Source: Pseudomonadota bacterium (GTDB lineage: Bacteria; Pseudomonadota; Alphaproteobacteria; Rhizobiales; Xanthobacteraceae). From it: a stretch of 64,000 nucleotides of DNA. Every line of letters begins with the position of its first letter. Positions within the stretch are counted from its first letter, which is position 1. Position numbers and translations under genes: made by a program. This document shows positions 14,729 through 22,982 of the stretch, one piece after another. The stretch lies in assembly GCA_023435725.1 (NCBI GenBank), contig JAEYRD010000107.1, forward strand, positions 1-64,000, given 5' to 3'. The notes beneath the pieces were generated by a model. It searched no databases. It saw only the letters and a program-made list of their open reading frames with translations, and was not told the DNA's origin.

Positions 14729-17308
14729 ATGATTCGCATGACCGAGCCGAGCAAGATCACGTCCCAGAGCGTCCCCGACCACCAGCCCGCAGCCGGCGGC
14801 ATCGCCGCGCGTGCGCGCGCCTCGGTGGGCCCGAAATATCTGTCCGGGCTCAATCCCGAGCAGCGCGAGGCGGTGGAGACGCTGGACGGCCCGGTCCTCG
14901 TGCTGGCCGGCGCCGGCACCGGCAAGACGCGCGTGCTGACCACGCGCATCGCCCATATCCTGAGCCAGGGCCGCGCCCGCCCCGGCGAGATCCTGTCGGT
15001 GACCTTCACCAACAAGGCCGCGCGCGAGATGAAGCACCGGCTCGGCCAAATGCTCGGCCACGCCGTCGAAGGCATGCCGTGGCTCGGCACCTTCCACTCC
15101 ATCGGCGGCCGCATCCTGCGCACCCATGCCGAGCTGGCGCAGCTCAAGTCGAACTTCACCGTGCTCGATGTCGACGACCAGGTGCGGCTGCTCAAGCAGC
15201 TGCTCCAGGCCGAAAACATCGACGACAAGCGCTGGCCGGCGCGCATGCTGGCCGGCCTGATCGACGGCTGGAAGAACCGCGGCCTGATGCCGTCGCAGGT
15301 GCCGTCGGGCGAGGCCGCGATGTTCGCCAACGGCAAGGGCGGCAAGCTCTATACGAGCTACCAGGAACGGCTGAAGATCCTGAACGCGGCCGATTTCGGC
15401 GACCTGCTGCTGGAGAACATCCGCATCTTCCGCGAGCACCCGGACATCCTGCGGCAGTACCAGCAGCGCTTCAAATTCATCCTGGTCGACGAGTATCAGG
15501 ACACCAACGTCGCGCAGTATCTGTGGCTGCGGCTGTTGTCGCAGGCGCCGTCTTTCACCTCTCCCCGCTTGCGGGGAGAGGTCGGATCGCAAAGCGATCC
15601 GGGTGAGGGGGGCTCTCCAAGCACCGAGCTCGTGGAGGCAGCCCCTCACCCCGACCCTCTCCCCGTGAAGGACGGGGAGAGGGAGAGGCCACCCACCAAG
15701 AACATCTGCTGCGTCGGCGACGACGACCAGTCGATCTATGGCTGGCGCGGCGCCGAGGTCGACAACATCCTGCGCTTCGACCACGATTTTCCCGGCGCCA
15801 AGGTGATCCGGCTCGAACGCAACTACCGTTCGACCGGGCATATCCTCGCCGCCGCCTCGCATCTGATCGCGCACAACGAAGGCCGGCTCGGCAAGACGCT
15901 GCGCACCGAGGACGTTGAGGGCGAGAAGGTCACGGTCACCGGCGCCTGGGATTCGGAAGAAGAAGCCCGCGGCATCGGCGAGGAGATCGAGCAGCTGCAG
16001 CGCCGGGGCGAGAAGCTCAACGAGATCGCGATCCTGGTGCGCGCGTCCTACCAGATGCGCGAGTTCGAAGACCGCTTCGTCACGCTCGGCCTGCCCTATC
16101 GCGTGATCGGCGGCCCGCGCTTCTACGAGCGCGCCGAGATCCGCGACGCCCTCGCCTATTTGCGCGTCATCAATTCGCCGGCCGACGATCTCGCCTTCGA
16201 GCGCATCGTCAACACGCCGAAGCGCGGGCTCGGCGATGCCACCGTGCAGATGCTGCACGACCACGCCCGCAAGCGCCGCATTCCGCTGTTCGAGGCGGCG
16301 CGCGCGGTGGTCGAGACCGACGAGCTGAAGCCGAAGGCGCGCGGCAGCTTGCGCGATCTCGTCGCCCAGTTCGACCGCTGGCGCGCCCAGCGCGAGGTCA
16401 CCGCGCACACCGACCTTGCCCAGATCGTGCTCGACGAGAGCGGTTATACCGAGATGTGGCAAAAGGACCGCTCGGCGGACGCCGCGGGCCGGCTGGAGAA
16501 CCTGAAAGAACTGGTGCGCTCGATGGAAGAGTTCGAGAACCTGCAAGGGTTCCTTGAGCACATCTCGCTGGTGATGGACCGCGACGGCGGCGCCGAGGAA
16601 GACGCGGTGTCGCTGATGACGCTGCATTCGGCCAAGGGGCTCGAATTCGACAACGTGTTCCTGCCGGGCTGGGAGGAAGGCCTGTTCCCAAGCCAGCGCA
16701 CGCTGGACGAACAGGGACGCGCCGGCCTCGAAGAAGAGCGCCGGCTCGGCCATGTCGGCCTGACCCGCGCCCGCCGCCGCGCCATGATCTATTTCGCGAC
16801 CAACCGGCGCATCCATGGCACCTGGACGACCACGATCCCGTCGCGCTTCCTCGACGAATTGCCGGCGGCCAATGTCGAGATCACGGAATCCAAGGGCGGC
16901 TCGGCCTGGGGCGGCACCGGCGGCTACGGAGCCTCCCGCTTCGACGACATGGAGGCGTTCGGCTCCAGCTACACGACGCCGGGCTGGCAGCGGGCGCAAG
17001 CCAACCGCAACCGTGGCGGCGGCCGCAGCGGTGGCGGCCTCGAGGAAGAGGCTTCGTCGTTCTCCTCCGCCTCGTCCTCACCCGATTTCGGCAGCTTCTC
17101 CTCGCGCCGCCGCGGGCCAATGACGATCGAAGGCGAACTGGTGGCCAAATCCACCGGCACGACCTCGGAATTCTCGCTCTCCGACCGCGTCTTCCACCAG
17201 AAGTTCGGCTACGGCCGCGTCACCAAGATCGACGGCAACAAGCTCACCATCGCCTTCGACAAGGCCGGCGAGAAGAAGGTCGTGGACAGCTTCGTGCAAA
17301 GGGCGTGA
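14729..17308 (+). CDS. uvrD: UvrD/PcrA-type ATP-dependent DNA helicase with in-frame repeat insertion
   Basis: This superfamily 1A helicase unwinds DNA with 3'-5' polarity in excision and mismatch repair. Walker A GAGTGKT lies near residues 61-67, motif II LVDEYQDTN near 251-259, motif III VGDDDQSIYGWRG near 328-340, and motif VI HVGLTRAR near 674-681. The C-terminus carries the PcrA-type end FHQKFGYGRVTKIDGNKLTI. Oddly, about 45 residues (roughly 277-321) between motifs II and III are encoded by a GC-rich palindromic repeat and have no counterpart in PcrA/UvrD, where motif II and III are only some 25 residues apart. The frame is kept. Starts at 14720 (GTG), 14729 and 14738 (ATG) are all possible; none has an ideal binding site. 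Confidence 0.92.
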   Translation: MIRMTEPSKITSQSVPDHQPAAGGIAARARASVGPKYLSGLNPEQREAVETLDGPVLVLAGAGTGKTRVLTTRIAHILSQGRARPGEILSVTFTNKAAREMKHRLGQMLGHAVEGMPWLGTFHSIGGRILRTHAELAQLKSNFTVLDVDDQVRLLKQLLQAENIDDKRWPARMLAGLIDGWKNRGLMPSQVPSGEAAMFANGKGGKLYTSYQERLKILNAADFGDLLLENIRIFREHPDILRQYQQRFKFILVDEYQDTNVAQYLWLRLLSQAPSFTSPRLRGEVGSQSDPGEGGSPSTELVEAAPHPDPLPVKDGERERPPTKNICCVGDDDQSIYGWRGAEVDNILRFDHDFPGAKVIRLERNYRSTGHILAAASHLIAHNEGRLGKTLRTEDVEGEKVTVTGAWDSEEEARGIGEEIEQLQRRGEKLNEIAILVRASYQMREFEDRFVTLGLPYRVIGGPRFYERAEIRDALAYLRVINSPADDLAFERIVNTPKRGLGDATVQMLHDHARKRRIPLFEAARAVVETDELKPKARGSLRDLVAQFDRWRAQREVTAHTDLAQIVLDESGYTEMWQKDRSADAAGRLENLKELVRSMEEFENLQGFLEHISLVMDRDGGAEEDAVSLMTLHSAKGLEFDNVFLPGWEEGLFPSQRTLDEQGRAGLEEERRLGHVGLTRARRRAMIYFATNRRIHGTWTTTIPSRFLDELPAANVEITESKGGSAWGGTGGYGASRFDDMEAFGSSYTTPGWQRAQANRNRGGGRSGGGLEEEASSFSSASSSPDFGSFSSRRRGPMTIEGELVAKSTGTTSEFSLSDRVFHQKFGYGRVTKIDGNKLTIAFDKAGEKKVVDSFVQRA
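15556..15691. repeat. Palindromic repeat inserted in frame inside the helicase gene
   Basis: Two hairpin blocks are visible: CCTCTCCCCGCTTGCGGGGAGAGG with GGATCGCAAAGCGATCC, and CCCTCTCCCCGTGAAGGACG with GGGGAGAGGG. The outer parts (GGGTGAGGGG and CCCCTCACCC) also pair. The same element occurs in inverted orientation at 43123-43263, between genes. Here it is translated as a Pro/Gly/Glu-rich segment. Confidence 0.85.
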
Positions 17309-17327
17309 GCAGAGCTTCGCCCTCCGG

Positions 17328-18155
17328 TCAGCCGTTCAGGATGTCGGCTCCCTGGTCGTAGATCAGTTGATCGACGTGCCCGGCACCGGGCGCAATCTGG
17401 AGTTTCCAGCCCAGACCGACACCGAGGCTGCTAGCCAGCCGCGCACAGTGCTGGAAATGCCAGCGTCCGCGCGCAAGGCGATGAGGCCCCTGGGCCATCG
17501 CCTCGTCCCAACGCGGCAGATCGGGGGCGTCCGGGTCGTTGTCGGCGTCGCCCAGCAGGATGACCAGGGGGCGCGCCAGATATCTGCGCAGATGACTTTG
17601 GTCGAGGCCAACCCCTCCCATCCCATCCGGATAGTCCTTGGCGAGATCAGGCAGCATGTAGCATCCGCAATTGGCGGCAACGGCGAGGTCGACAGACGCG
17701 GCCACGTTGAGTGCGAGATAGCGCAGGACAAACTGGGCACCCGCGGAGTTGCCGAACAGGCCGAAGCTGTCCCGGCTGGACCCGATCGCATCTTGCACAT
17801 GCCGAAACAGCCGATCGATCACCGCGAAACTCCAGTGATCGCGCGGCAAGACCGCGTTGTCGGGCGGCGGCAGGCGCACGCCGCCGAAATTGTAGGCGTG
17901 GACGCCCGGAAACTGATCCGGATCGAACTCCGGGACCAGCACGATCTGTCCGTTGCGTTCGGCCTGAGGCGCGAGCAGATCGCGAAACTCCGCGGCAGCG
18001 CGATCAACGCCGTGCATCGCCACAATGATGCGCGTGTGCGGACCGGCCGATCTCGGGCAGAACGAGAAGACGCGCATCGAACGTGGCGATGGGGCCGCGC
18101 CATCATCGTGAAACACGAACGAGCCGGCGCCTTCCGCCAGAGTCAATTTGGTCAA
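17328..18155 (-). CDS. Alpha/beta hydrolase
   Basis: The 275-residue product has an alpha/beta hydrolase core: the oxyanion-hole strand IIVAMHGVDR near residues 43-52, the nucleophile elbow GNSAG with Ser near 137, an acid candidate in LLGDADNDPD near 205, and the His in GAGHVDQL near 258. It lacks a signal peptide, so it is probably cytosolic. The family includes esterases and polyhydroxyalkanoate-like depolymerases; the substrate is not clear. It converges with the helicase gene, with 19 bases between the stop codons. Confidence 0.8.
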   Translation of the reverse strand: MTKLTLAEGAGSFVFHDDGAAPSPRSMRVFSFCPRSAGPHTRIIVAMHGVDRAAAEFRDLLAPQAERNGQIVLVPEFDPDQFPGVHAYNFGGVRLPPPDNAVLPRDHWSFAVIDRLFRHVQDAIGSSRDSFGLFGNSAGAQFVLRYLALNVAASVDLAVAANCGCYMLPDLAKDYPDGMGGVGLDQSHLRRYLARPLVILLGDADNDPDAPDLPRWDEAMAQGPHRLARGRWHFQHCARLASSLGVGLGWKLQIAPGAGHVDQLIYDQGADILNG

Positions 18156-18232
18156 TTGCCTGCCTCCCCAGATCAGGTATTCATAAGTGACGCAAACCCA
18201 TCAGCACAACCTTCGAGGCCAGCACTCCCGCC

Positions 18233-18523
18233 ATGGCTCACTACATCGCCATCATCGAGGACGCCGGCCCAGACCATGCCGTTGGCTTGTGGTTTCCCGA
18301 CCTGCCCGGCTGCGTTTCCGGCGGTGACGACGTCGACGAGGCCCTGGAGAATGCGCCCGAGGCTCTCGCGCTCTATGCGCAGGACCTGATCGAGGATCGC
18401 CGCGAGCTTCCCCCGCCGAGAACGCTGGACGAACTCAAGGCCGATCCGGAGGTCGCCGACGACCTCAGGAACCACACGGTCGTCCTGATCGAATGGCCGC
18501 CCCGCGCAGACGCCGCGGAGTGA
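18233..18523 (+). CDS. HicB-like protein without a HicA partner
   Basis: The 96-residue product has the HicB partial RNase-H-like fold: IAIIEDAGPDHAVGLWFPDLPGCVSGGDDVDEALENAPEAL shows the PDLPGC motif and the following helix. The C-terminal helix-turn-helix or ribbon-helix-helix part that lets many HicB antitoxins bind DNA is absent. No HicA-like double-stranded-RNA-binding toxin is seen on either side: the upstream neighbour is an antisense hydrolase and the downstream gene is a secreted Cys-rich protein. It is therefore an orphan; it might have a toxin elsewhere or another role. Confidence 0.85.
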   Translation: MAHYIAIIEDAGPDHAVGLWFPDLPGCVSGGDDVDEALENAPEALALYAQDLIEDRRELPPPRTLDELKADPEVADDLRNHTVVLIEWPPRADAAE

Positions 18524-18611
18524 GGACTGTTCGCCGCACTGGCGCAACTCTCGACAGTTCTCGCCCGAACAGCCCTTGACCATCCCGAACTTCCCCGTAT
18601 CAGATGCATCC

Positions 18612-19028
18612 ATGGTCCGGGGCTCCGTCACACTGATCGTGCTTGCATTGGGGATGCCGTCGCTTGCGGCGGCGGAAACCATGAGCTTTGGCGATTCGAT
18701 CGGGCTGCTGGCCAAGAGTTGCGGTGCGGAAATCGTCGCCAATTGCCGCGGCGTCAATCCGGACTCGACCCGGCTGAAGGAGTGCCTGTCGCGCAACCGC
18801 GACGTGCTGTCCCAGCAATGCCAGAGCGACTATCTCGGCGCCTTCGACGCCATCCAGAAGCGCGTCGCCGCACGCGTCACGGTGGCGAACGCCTGCCAGC
18901 GCGAGATCGTCAAGGTCTGCGGCGGCTCGACCAGGGAGACCAGCAAGTCGATCCCCTGCCTGGTCTCGACGCCCAAGGGCATCAGCAACAACTGCCTCAA
19001 GGCCGTCGACGACGCGGGGTATCGCTGA
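18612..19028 (+). CDS. Secreted cysteine-rich repeat protein
   Basis: The 138-residue product has a signal peptide (about residues 1-22, ending SLAAAE) and two copies of a Cys-rich repeat with the spacing of the PF00839-type module: CGAEIVANCRGV...LKECLSRNRDVLSQQC and CQREIVKVCGG...PCLVSTPKGISNNC. Disulfides would form in the periplasm. The frame can be read from a TTG at 18576, but the ATG at 18612 opens the signal peptide. It overlaps the next gene in TGATG, so the two are coupled. Function unknown. Confidence 0.8.
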   Translation: MVRGSVTLIVLALGMPSLAAAETMSFGDSIGLLAKSCGAEIVANCRGVNPDSTRLKECLSRNRDVLSQQCQSDYLGAFDAIQKRVAARVTVANACQREIVKVCGGSTRETSKSIPCLVSTPKGISNNCLKAVDDAGYR

Positions 19029-19696
19029 TGCGCGCGAACAGGCTGTCCACCGCCGGCATCTGCATCGCGCTCGGCCTCACCCTGCTTTCGGGCGCGACGG
19101 GCGCGCAGACGGCGCCGACCCGCGACGACGTCGTCGGTCAGCTGAACCATTTCGAAGAAGCCGCCGAGGTCGACCTTCCCGCGCTGAAGCAGCAGGTGAT
19201 GGAGCGTGCCAAGGCCAGGATCAAGAACGATCCTGGTCCCGTGAACCGGCCGCTGATCGCGCCCGATCTCGCCAGGCTGCCCGCCTTCAACGCGCAGATC
19301 CAGTTCGACGCCGACACGCCGATCATCCAGCCGGCCTCCTACCAGACCGTCGGCCGCATCGCGGACGCGCTGGTCCATTCCTCGCTGCTGCCCTACACGT
19401 TCCTGATCGTCGGCCATGTCGAGTCCAATTCGAAGACGCGCGAGGCCAATGCCATCCTGAGCCAGCGCCGCGCCGACGCGATCCGCGACGTCCTGGTGAA
19501 TACGTTCAAGATCTCGACCAAGCGGTTGCACCCGATCGGCCTTGGCGAGGAGCAGTTTCTCGACCGGGCCAAGCCGACCTCGGCTGCCAACGGCCAGCTG
19601 CAAATTCTGACCTATGCCAAGGTGCCGGAGGATGCGCCCGCACATCCGGCTGCGGCGCCTGTGCCTGCGGCGAAAAAACCCGGCAAGAAGCATTGA
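19028..19696 (+). CDS. OmpA-like periplasmic/outer-membrane protein
   Basis: The 222-residue product begins with a signal peptide (about 1-25, ending GATGAQ). Its C-terminal half is an OmpA-like peptidoglycan-binding domain: IQFDADTPIIQPASYQTVGRIADAL, LIVGHVESNSKTREANAILSQRRADAIRDVL and KRLHPIGLGEEQFL match the family, including the GH and the Arg-rich helix. A Pro/Ala/Lys tail follows. The ATG shares an A with the stop codon of the Cys-rich gene (TGATG), so the two proteins are made together and may work together in the envelope. A longer frame from 18719 is only the shadow of the Cys-rich gene. Confidence 0.85.
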   Translation: MRANRLSTAGICIALGLTLLSGATGAQTAPTRDDVVGQLNHFEEAAEVDLPALKQQVMERAKARIKNDPGPVNRPLIAPDLARLPAFNAQIQFDADTPIIQPASYQTVGRIADALVHSSLLPYTFLIVGHVESNSKTREANAILSQRRADAIRDVLVNTFKISTKRLHPIGLGEEQFLDRAKPTSAANGQLQILTYAKVPEDAPAHPAAAPVPAAKKPGKKH

Positions 19697-19868
19697 GCGA
19701 AGGCGTCTCGGCGCCTGACGGAACCCCTTGAAGTCGTGACCATTTTGCGAACTGCCCCGGGCGCGGCAGCCATGCCTGGTGCGACACGCGCGCCAGTTTG
19801 TGCACTGCCCGGTCCGGTGCTATAGGCTGATCTCGCCCTTCCCCGACCCCCTACTGCATGAGACTGAG

Positions 19869-20387
19869 ATGGCTGGTTATTTTCAACGCCAACTGGCCGA
19901 CTACGTCGAATATCATCGCGATCCCTGGAACTGCGCGATGCACGTGGTCGGCATCCTCCTCCTCTTCACCGGCGCCGTGCTGCCGCTGACCCTCGTGCAT
20001 GTTCCCGTCTTCGGGATCGAGGTGAGCCTGGCGGTGATCCTGGCCCTGCCGGTGCTGGTCTACTGGCTGATGCTGGACGCCGGGATCGGGCTCGGCATCC
20101 TCGCCGCGATGATCGTGCTGCTTTCGGTCGCAACAGCAATCGGCAATCAGGTCTCGATCGCCATGATGTGGACGATTTTTGCCCTGCTGATCGGGTTTGG
20201 CGTCACAGCGCAGGTCGTCGGCCACAAGGTTTTTGAGGAACGGCAACCGTCGATGGTCGACCATCCCACCCATTTTCTGCTTGGTCCTATGTTTGTCATG
20301 GCAAAATTATTCATCGCATTGGGCTTCCGTCGCGACCTTGCCGCGATTCTGGCGCCTCTTCCGACCAATTCCCTTTCAACCCGATAA
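19869..20387 (+). CDS. Mpo1-like (DUF962) membrane protein
   Basis: This 172-residue protein has the two conserved histidine motifs of the Mpo1/DUF962 family: YHRDPWNCAMHVVG near residues 15-28 and GHKVFEERQPSMVDHPTHF near 121-139, with four membrane helices between and after them. Yeast Mpo1 is an iron-dependent dioxygenase that shortens 2-hydroxy fatty acids; bacterial members are little studied. The start at 19869 is the ATG in GAGATG; the frame runs further upstream to 19779 without support. The next two genes on this strand are an NAD-dependent epimerase (29 bases downstream) and an ICMT-like methyltransferase, suggesting one lipid-related unit. Confidence 0.85.
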   Translation: MAGYFQRQLADYVEYHRDPWNCAMHVVGILLLFTGAVLPLTLVHVPVFGIEVSLAVILALPVLVYWLMLDAGIGLGILAAMIVLLSVATAIGNQVSIAMMWTIFALLIGFGVTAQVVGHKVFEERQPSMVDHPTHFLLGPMFVMAKLFIALGFRRDLAAILAPLPTNSLSTR

Positions 20388-20416
20388 CTTCCAGACGCGG
20401 AACAGCAACTTTCTTC

Positions 20417-21448
20417 ATGGCTCTCGTACTGGTTACCGGTGGCAGTGGCTTCATCGGACATCATCTCGTAGAAGCGCTCCGTGCCCGCGGGCAGCGGGTA
20501 CGCGTTCTCGATGTCCGTTCGCCCGCCGTGCCGAACGCGGACGTTGAACACGTCCATGGTTCGGTGCTGGACGGCGCTGCGGTCGATGCGGCGATCGCGG
20601 GGGTCGATCAGGTCTATCACCTCGCCGGCCTGCCCGGCATGTGGGTTGCCAACAAGCAGGACTTCCACGACGTCAATTGCCGCGGCACCGAGGTCGTGCT
20701 CGCAGCCGCGATGAAGCGCGGCGTGTCGCGCTTCCTGCACTGCTCGACGGAATCGATCCTGTTCCCTTATTCCGACCTGAACGGCGTTGCCGCCGAAGAG
20801 GCGCTGCAGCCGGCCGACGCGATGCCCGGCGCCTATACCCGATCGAAGTCGCTCGCCGAGCATCACGCGGCAAAGGCCGCAGCCAGTGGCTTTCCGCTGG
20901 TAATCGGCACGCCGACTATGCCGATCGGCGCCGCCGACCACAATCTGACGCCGCCGACCGCGATGCTCTGGTACTTCCTGCAGAAGAAGGTGCAGCCGCA
21001 TCTCAACTTCCTGGTCAACCTCGTCGACGTTCGCGACGTCGCCATGGGCCTCGTGCTGACCATGGAGCGCGGCCGCATCGGCCAGCGCTACATCCTCGGT
21101 GGCGACTGCGTCCCGCTCGGCAACATCCTGCGGATGATGTCGGCGATGAGCGGCCGCCGGCAGTTTCCGGTCGTCGTGCCGGGCAGGATCGCCGAGCTCT
21201 CCGCGATCGCGCTGGAATACATCTCCGACAACATCACGCGCCGGCCGCCCAACGGCACCGCCGAGGGCGTGCGCATTGCGCTGGCCGCAAGCGACCTCTC
21301 GATCGGCAAAGCGCGCACCGAGCTCGGCTATTCGCCGCGCCCGATCGAGCCGGTCTTGCGCGAAACCATCACCCATCTTCTCGCCCGCGGCGGCCAGCAG
21401 GCCTCGGGCGCCATCGAACATCACGCGCTCTCCTCGCGCGCGAGCTGA
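20417..21448 (+). CDS. NAD-dependent epimerase/dehydratase family protein
   Basis: The 343-residue product is an extended short-chain dehydrogenase: dinucleotide motif TGGSGFIG at 7-14, YHLAGLPG in the fourth strand, HCSTESI near 109-115, and the catalytic YTRSK at 140-144. It resembles dihydroflavonol reductase/HpnA-like and sterol dehydrogenase-like proteins that act on lipid or sugar-alcohol groups; the substrate is unknown. It lies 29 bases after the Mpo1-like gene and 31 bases before the ICMT-like gene on the same strand. Confidence 0.85.
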   Translation: MALVLVTGGSGFIGHHLVEALRARGQRVRVLDVRSPAVPNADVEHVHGSVLDGAAVDAAIAGVDQVYHLAGLPGMWVANKQDFHDVNCRGTEVVLAAAMKRGVSRFLHCSTESILFPYSDLNGVAAEEALQPADAMPGAYTRSKSLAEHHAAKAAASGFPLVIGTPTMPIGAADHNLTPPTAMLWYFLQKKVQPHLNFLVNLVDVRDVAMGLVLTMERGRIGQRYILGGDCVPLGNILRMMSAMSGRRQFPVVVPGRIAELSAIALEYISDNITRRPPNGTAEGVRIALAASDLSIGKARTELGYSPRPIEPVLRETITHLLARGGQQASGAIEHHALSSRAS

Positions 21449-21479
21449 GCTCTCCGCCCAACGCAAAGAACCTTTCCGC

Positions 21480-22106
21480 ATGTCCTTCGATTTCAGCAAG
21501 CTTCTCTCTGTCGCCTGGGGCGGCTGGACCACGACCTGGCCGACGCAACTGCTCGCGCTGATCTGGCTCGCCTGGCTTGCAAGCTGGGTCGGTGCCTCAT
21601 TCTGGCAGGGCCGGACCCAGAAGCAGGTGATGACGCTGGAGTCCGGCCGCTATCGCATCCCGATCCTGGTCGGCGGCATCCTGTTCACGCCCTGGACCGC
21701 GGAAGTGCTCGGAGAGAAGCCGCTTTGGGTGTTCAGCAACGCCGGCGTCTACGTCGTCGCGCTGATCGTGCTCGCCGGCATCTCCTTCACCTGGTGGGGA
21801 CGGCTGCATCTCGGAAAATTCTGGTCGAACACCATCACCCACAAGGAAGACCACCGCGTCATCGACACCGGCCCGTATGGCATCGTGCGTCATCCGATCT
21901 ACACCGGCCTGATCGCCGGCATGCTGGCGACCGGCATCGCCGTCGGTACGGTGACCGCGATCCTCGGCGCGATCCTGATCTCGCTCGGCATGTGGCAGAA
22001 GGGCCGGATGGAAGAGGTGTTCCTCTCCAAGGAGCTCGGCGAAGACGCCTACGGCGCCTATTGCCGCCGCGTGCCGATGATCATCCCGTTCCTGTCGCCG
22101 CGCTGA
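21480..22106 (+). CDS. Isoprenylcysteine carboxyl methyltransferase-like membrane protein
   Basis: The 208-residue membrane protein has the ICMT/PEMT-type C-terminal signature: VIDTGPYGIVRHPIYTG near residues 121-137, followed by helices and FLSKELGEDAYGAYCRRVPMIIPF. In bacteria such proteins methylate lipids or small isoprenoid-like compounds using S-adenosylmethionine; most have no known substrate. The ATG at 21480 is preferred because it opens the first amphipathic helix; the frame runs upstream to 21276 only as a shadow of the epimerase gene. It closes the three-gene lipid-type unit. Confidence 0.85.
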   Translation: MSFDFSKLLSVAWGGWTTTWPTQLLALIWLAWLASWVGASFWQGRTQKQVMTLESGRYRIPILVGGILFTPWTAEVLGEKPLWVFSNAGVYVVALIVLAGISFTWWGRLHLGKFWSNTITHKEDHRVIDTGPYGIVRHPIYTGLIAGMLATGIAVGTVTAILGAILISLGMWQKGRMEEVFLSKELGEDAYGAYCRRVPMIIPFLSPR

Positions 22107-22322
22107 GGCGTCCCGAAGGCGCAGTCCCTGCCTTCCGCTTTCTCTGCACGACGTTACTGTTAGACTAGTGTGGGACTTGCGCTCGACCCAAGCGCTTGTC
22201 AGCCAAGCAAGCGACAATACGAAATATCTCGGCGGACGAGAGCAGATCTGCGAGGGCATCCGCCTGGCCGGGGTGCCAGAGGAGTGATGTCCGCAAACTG
22301 ACAATACTGCGGAGAGCCTATC

Positions 22323-22700
22323 ATGCAGTTGTCGAAGATCGCTGCGTTGGCGCTTATTGCCAGCTGTCCAAGCCTACTGTCCGTATCTCGGGCGGGGGCC
22401 GTTTCTGAATGCTCAATCTCAGGGACACTGGCGGATTGGGGCGAGAACTCGACGGCCGACATTGACCTCACGTCCGGAGGAAGTTGCCAATTTCCAATCA
22501 AGATGCGCGGCACAGTGAGTAGCTCGGACATCTCTCAAAAGCCGTCGCACGGCAAGCTGAAAAGGCTCAACCTGTCTACGTTCGAATACAAGGCGAGGGC
22601 CAAATATAAGGGGAGCGATACTTTTGCCATCAGAGCAACGGGTCAGGGCCCGACGGCTTCCGGCACGTCGGTAATCACTGTGCACGCGGCGATCAAATAG
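22323..22700 (+). CDS. Small secreted protein with an Ig-like beta domain
   Basis: The 125-residue product has a signal peptide (about 1-26, ending SRAGAV) and a mature part rich in Ser, Thr and Gly with alternating beta pattern: KPSHGKLKRLNLSTFEYKAR followed by YKGSDTFAIRATGQG resembles the end of a cadherin- or Ig-like repeat. Two cysteines (CSI and CQF) may form a disulfide. I do not know its function. Its GC content is visibly lower than in the genes to the left, in line with the AT-richer stretch that starts here. Upstream GGAGAGCCTATC offers a binding site. Confidence 0.7.
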   Translation: MQLSKIAALALIASCPSLLSVSRAGAVSECSISGTLADWGENSTADIDLTSGGSCQFPIKMRGTVSSSDISQKPSHGKLKRLNLSTFEYKARAKYKGSDTFAIRATGQGPTASGTSVITVHAAIK

Positions 22701-22780
22701 CGTTCCGCGCATCGATTGCGTGGTGAACGCGTAAGCGACAGCCCACACGATGTCTCGCGCCGATGGCAACACAATGAGAA

Positions 22781-22807
22781 GGGACCATCGGAGCGACCGA
22801 TGGTCCC
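22781..22807. terminator. Perfect 11-bp hairpin downstream of the small secreted protein gene
   Basis: GGGACCATCGG (22781-22791), loop AGCGA, then CCGATGGTCCC (22797-22807). No T-run follows on the plus strand (AAACGCC), so it is at best a weak or Rho-assisted terminator, or a transcript-stabilising stem, for the gene ending at 22700. Confidence 0.4.
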
Positions 22808-22907
22808 AAACGCCTCAAAGGTTCTTCGTCAGCAAAGGCCTTGCTGTGTCTTGCCAAGTTTGGCTGCGAGCAGACTTGGCGGGCTGCTTGCAGGGTTGAT
22901 GCTCGCT

Positions 22908-22982
22908 TTACGCTGGCCTTCTGGACCCTGGCCTCTTTGACGCTGGCCTTACGGACACTGGTCCCGTCGGACACTGGTTGCC
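22908..22982. repeat. Degenerate 15-bp tandem repeat, about five copies
   Basis: Successive 15-base units read TTACGCTGGCCTTCT, GGACCCTGGCCTCTT, TGACGCTGGCCTTAC, GGACACTGGTCCCGT and CGGACACTGGTTGCC. They share a CTGG core at constant spacing. Confidence 0.6.

Noticed and set aside
14489..16999. Very long minus-strand open frame (893 codons) across the helicase gene
   Set aside because: It is the antisense reading of a GC-rich helicase gene. Only its last 56 codons (14318-14488) form a real DUF1328 gene.
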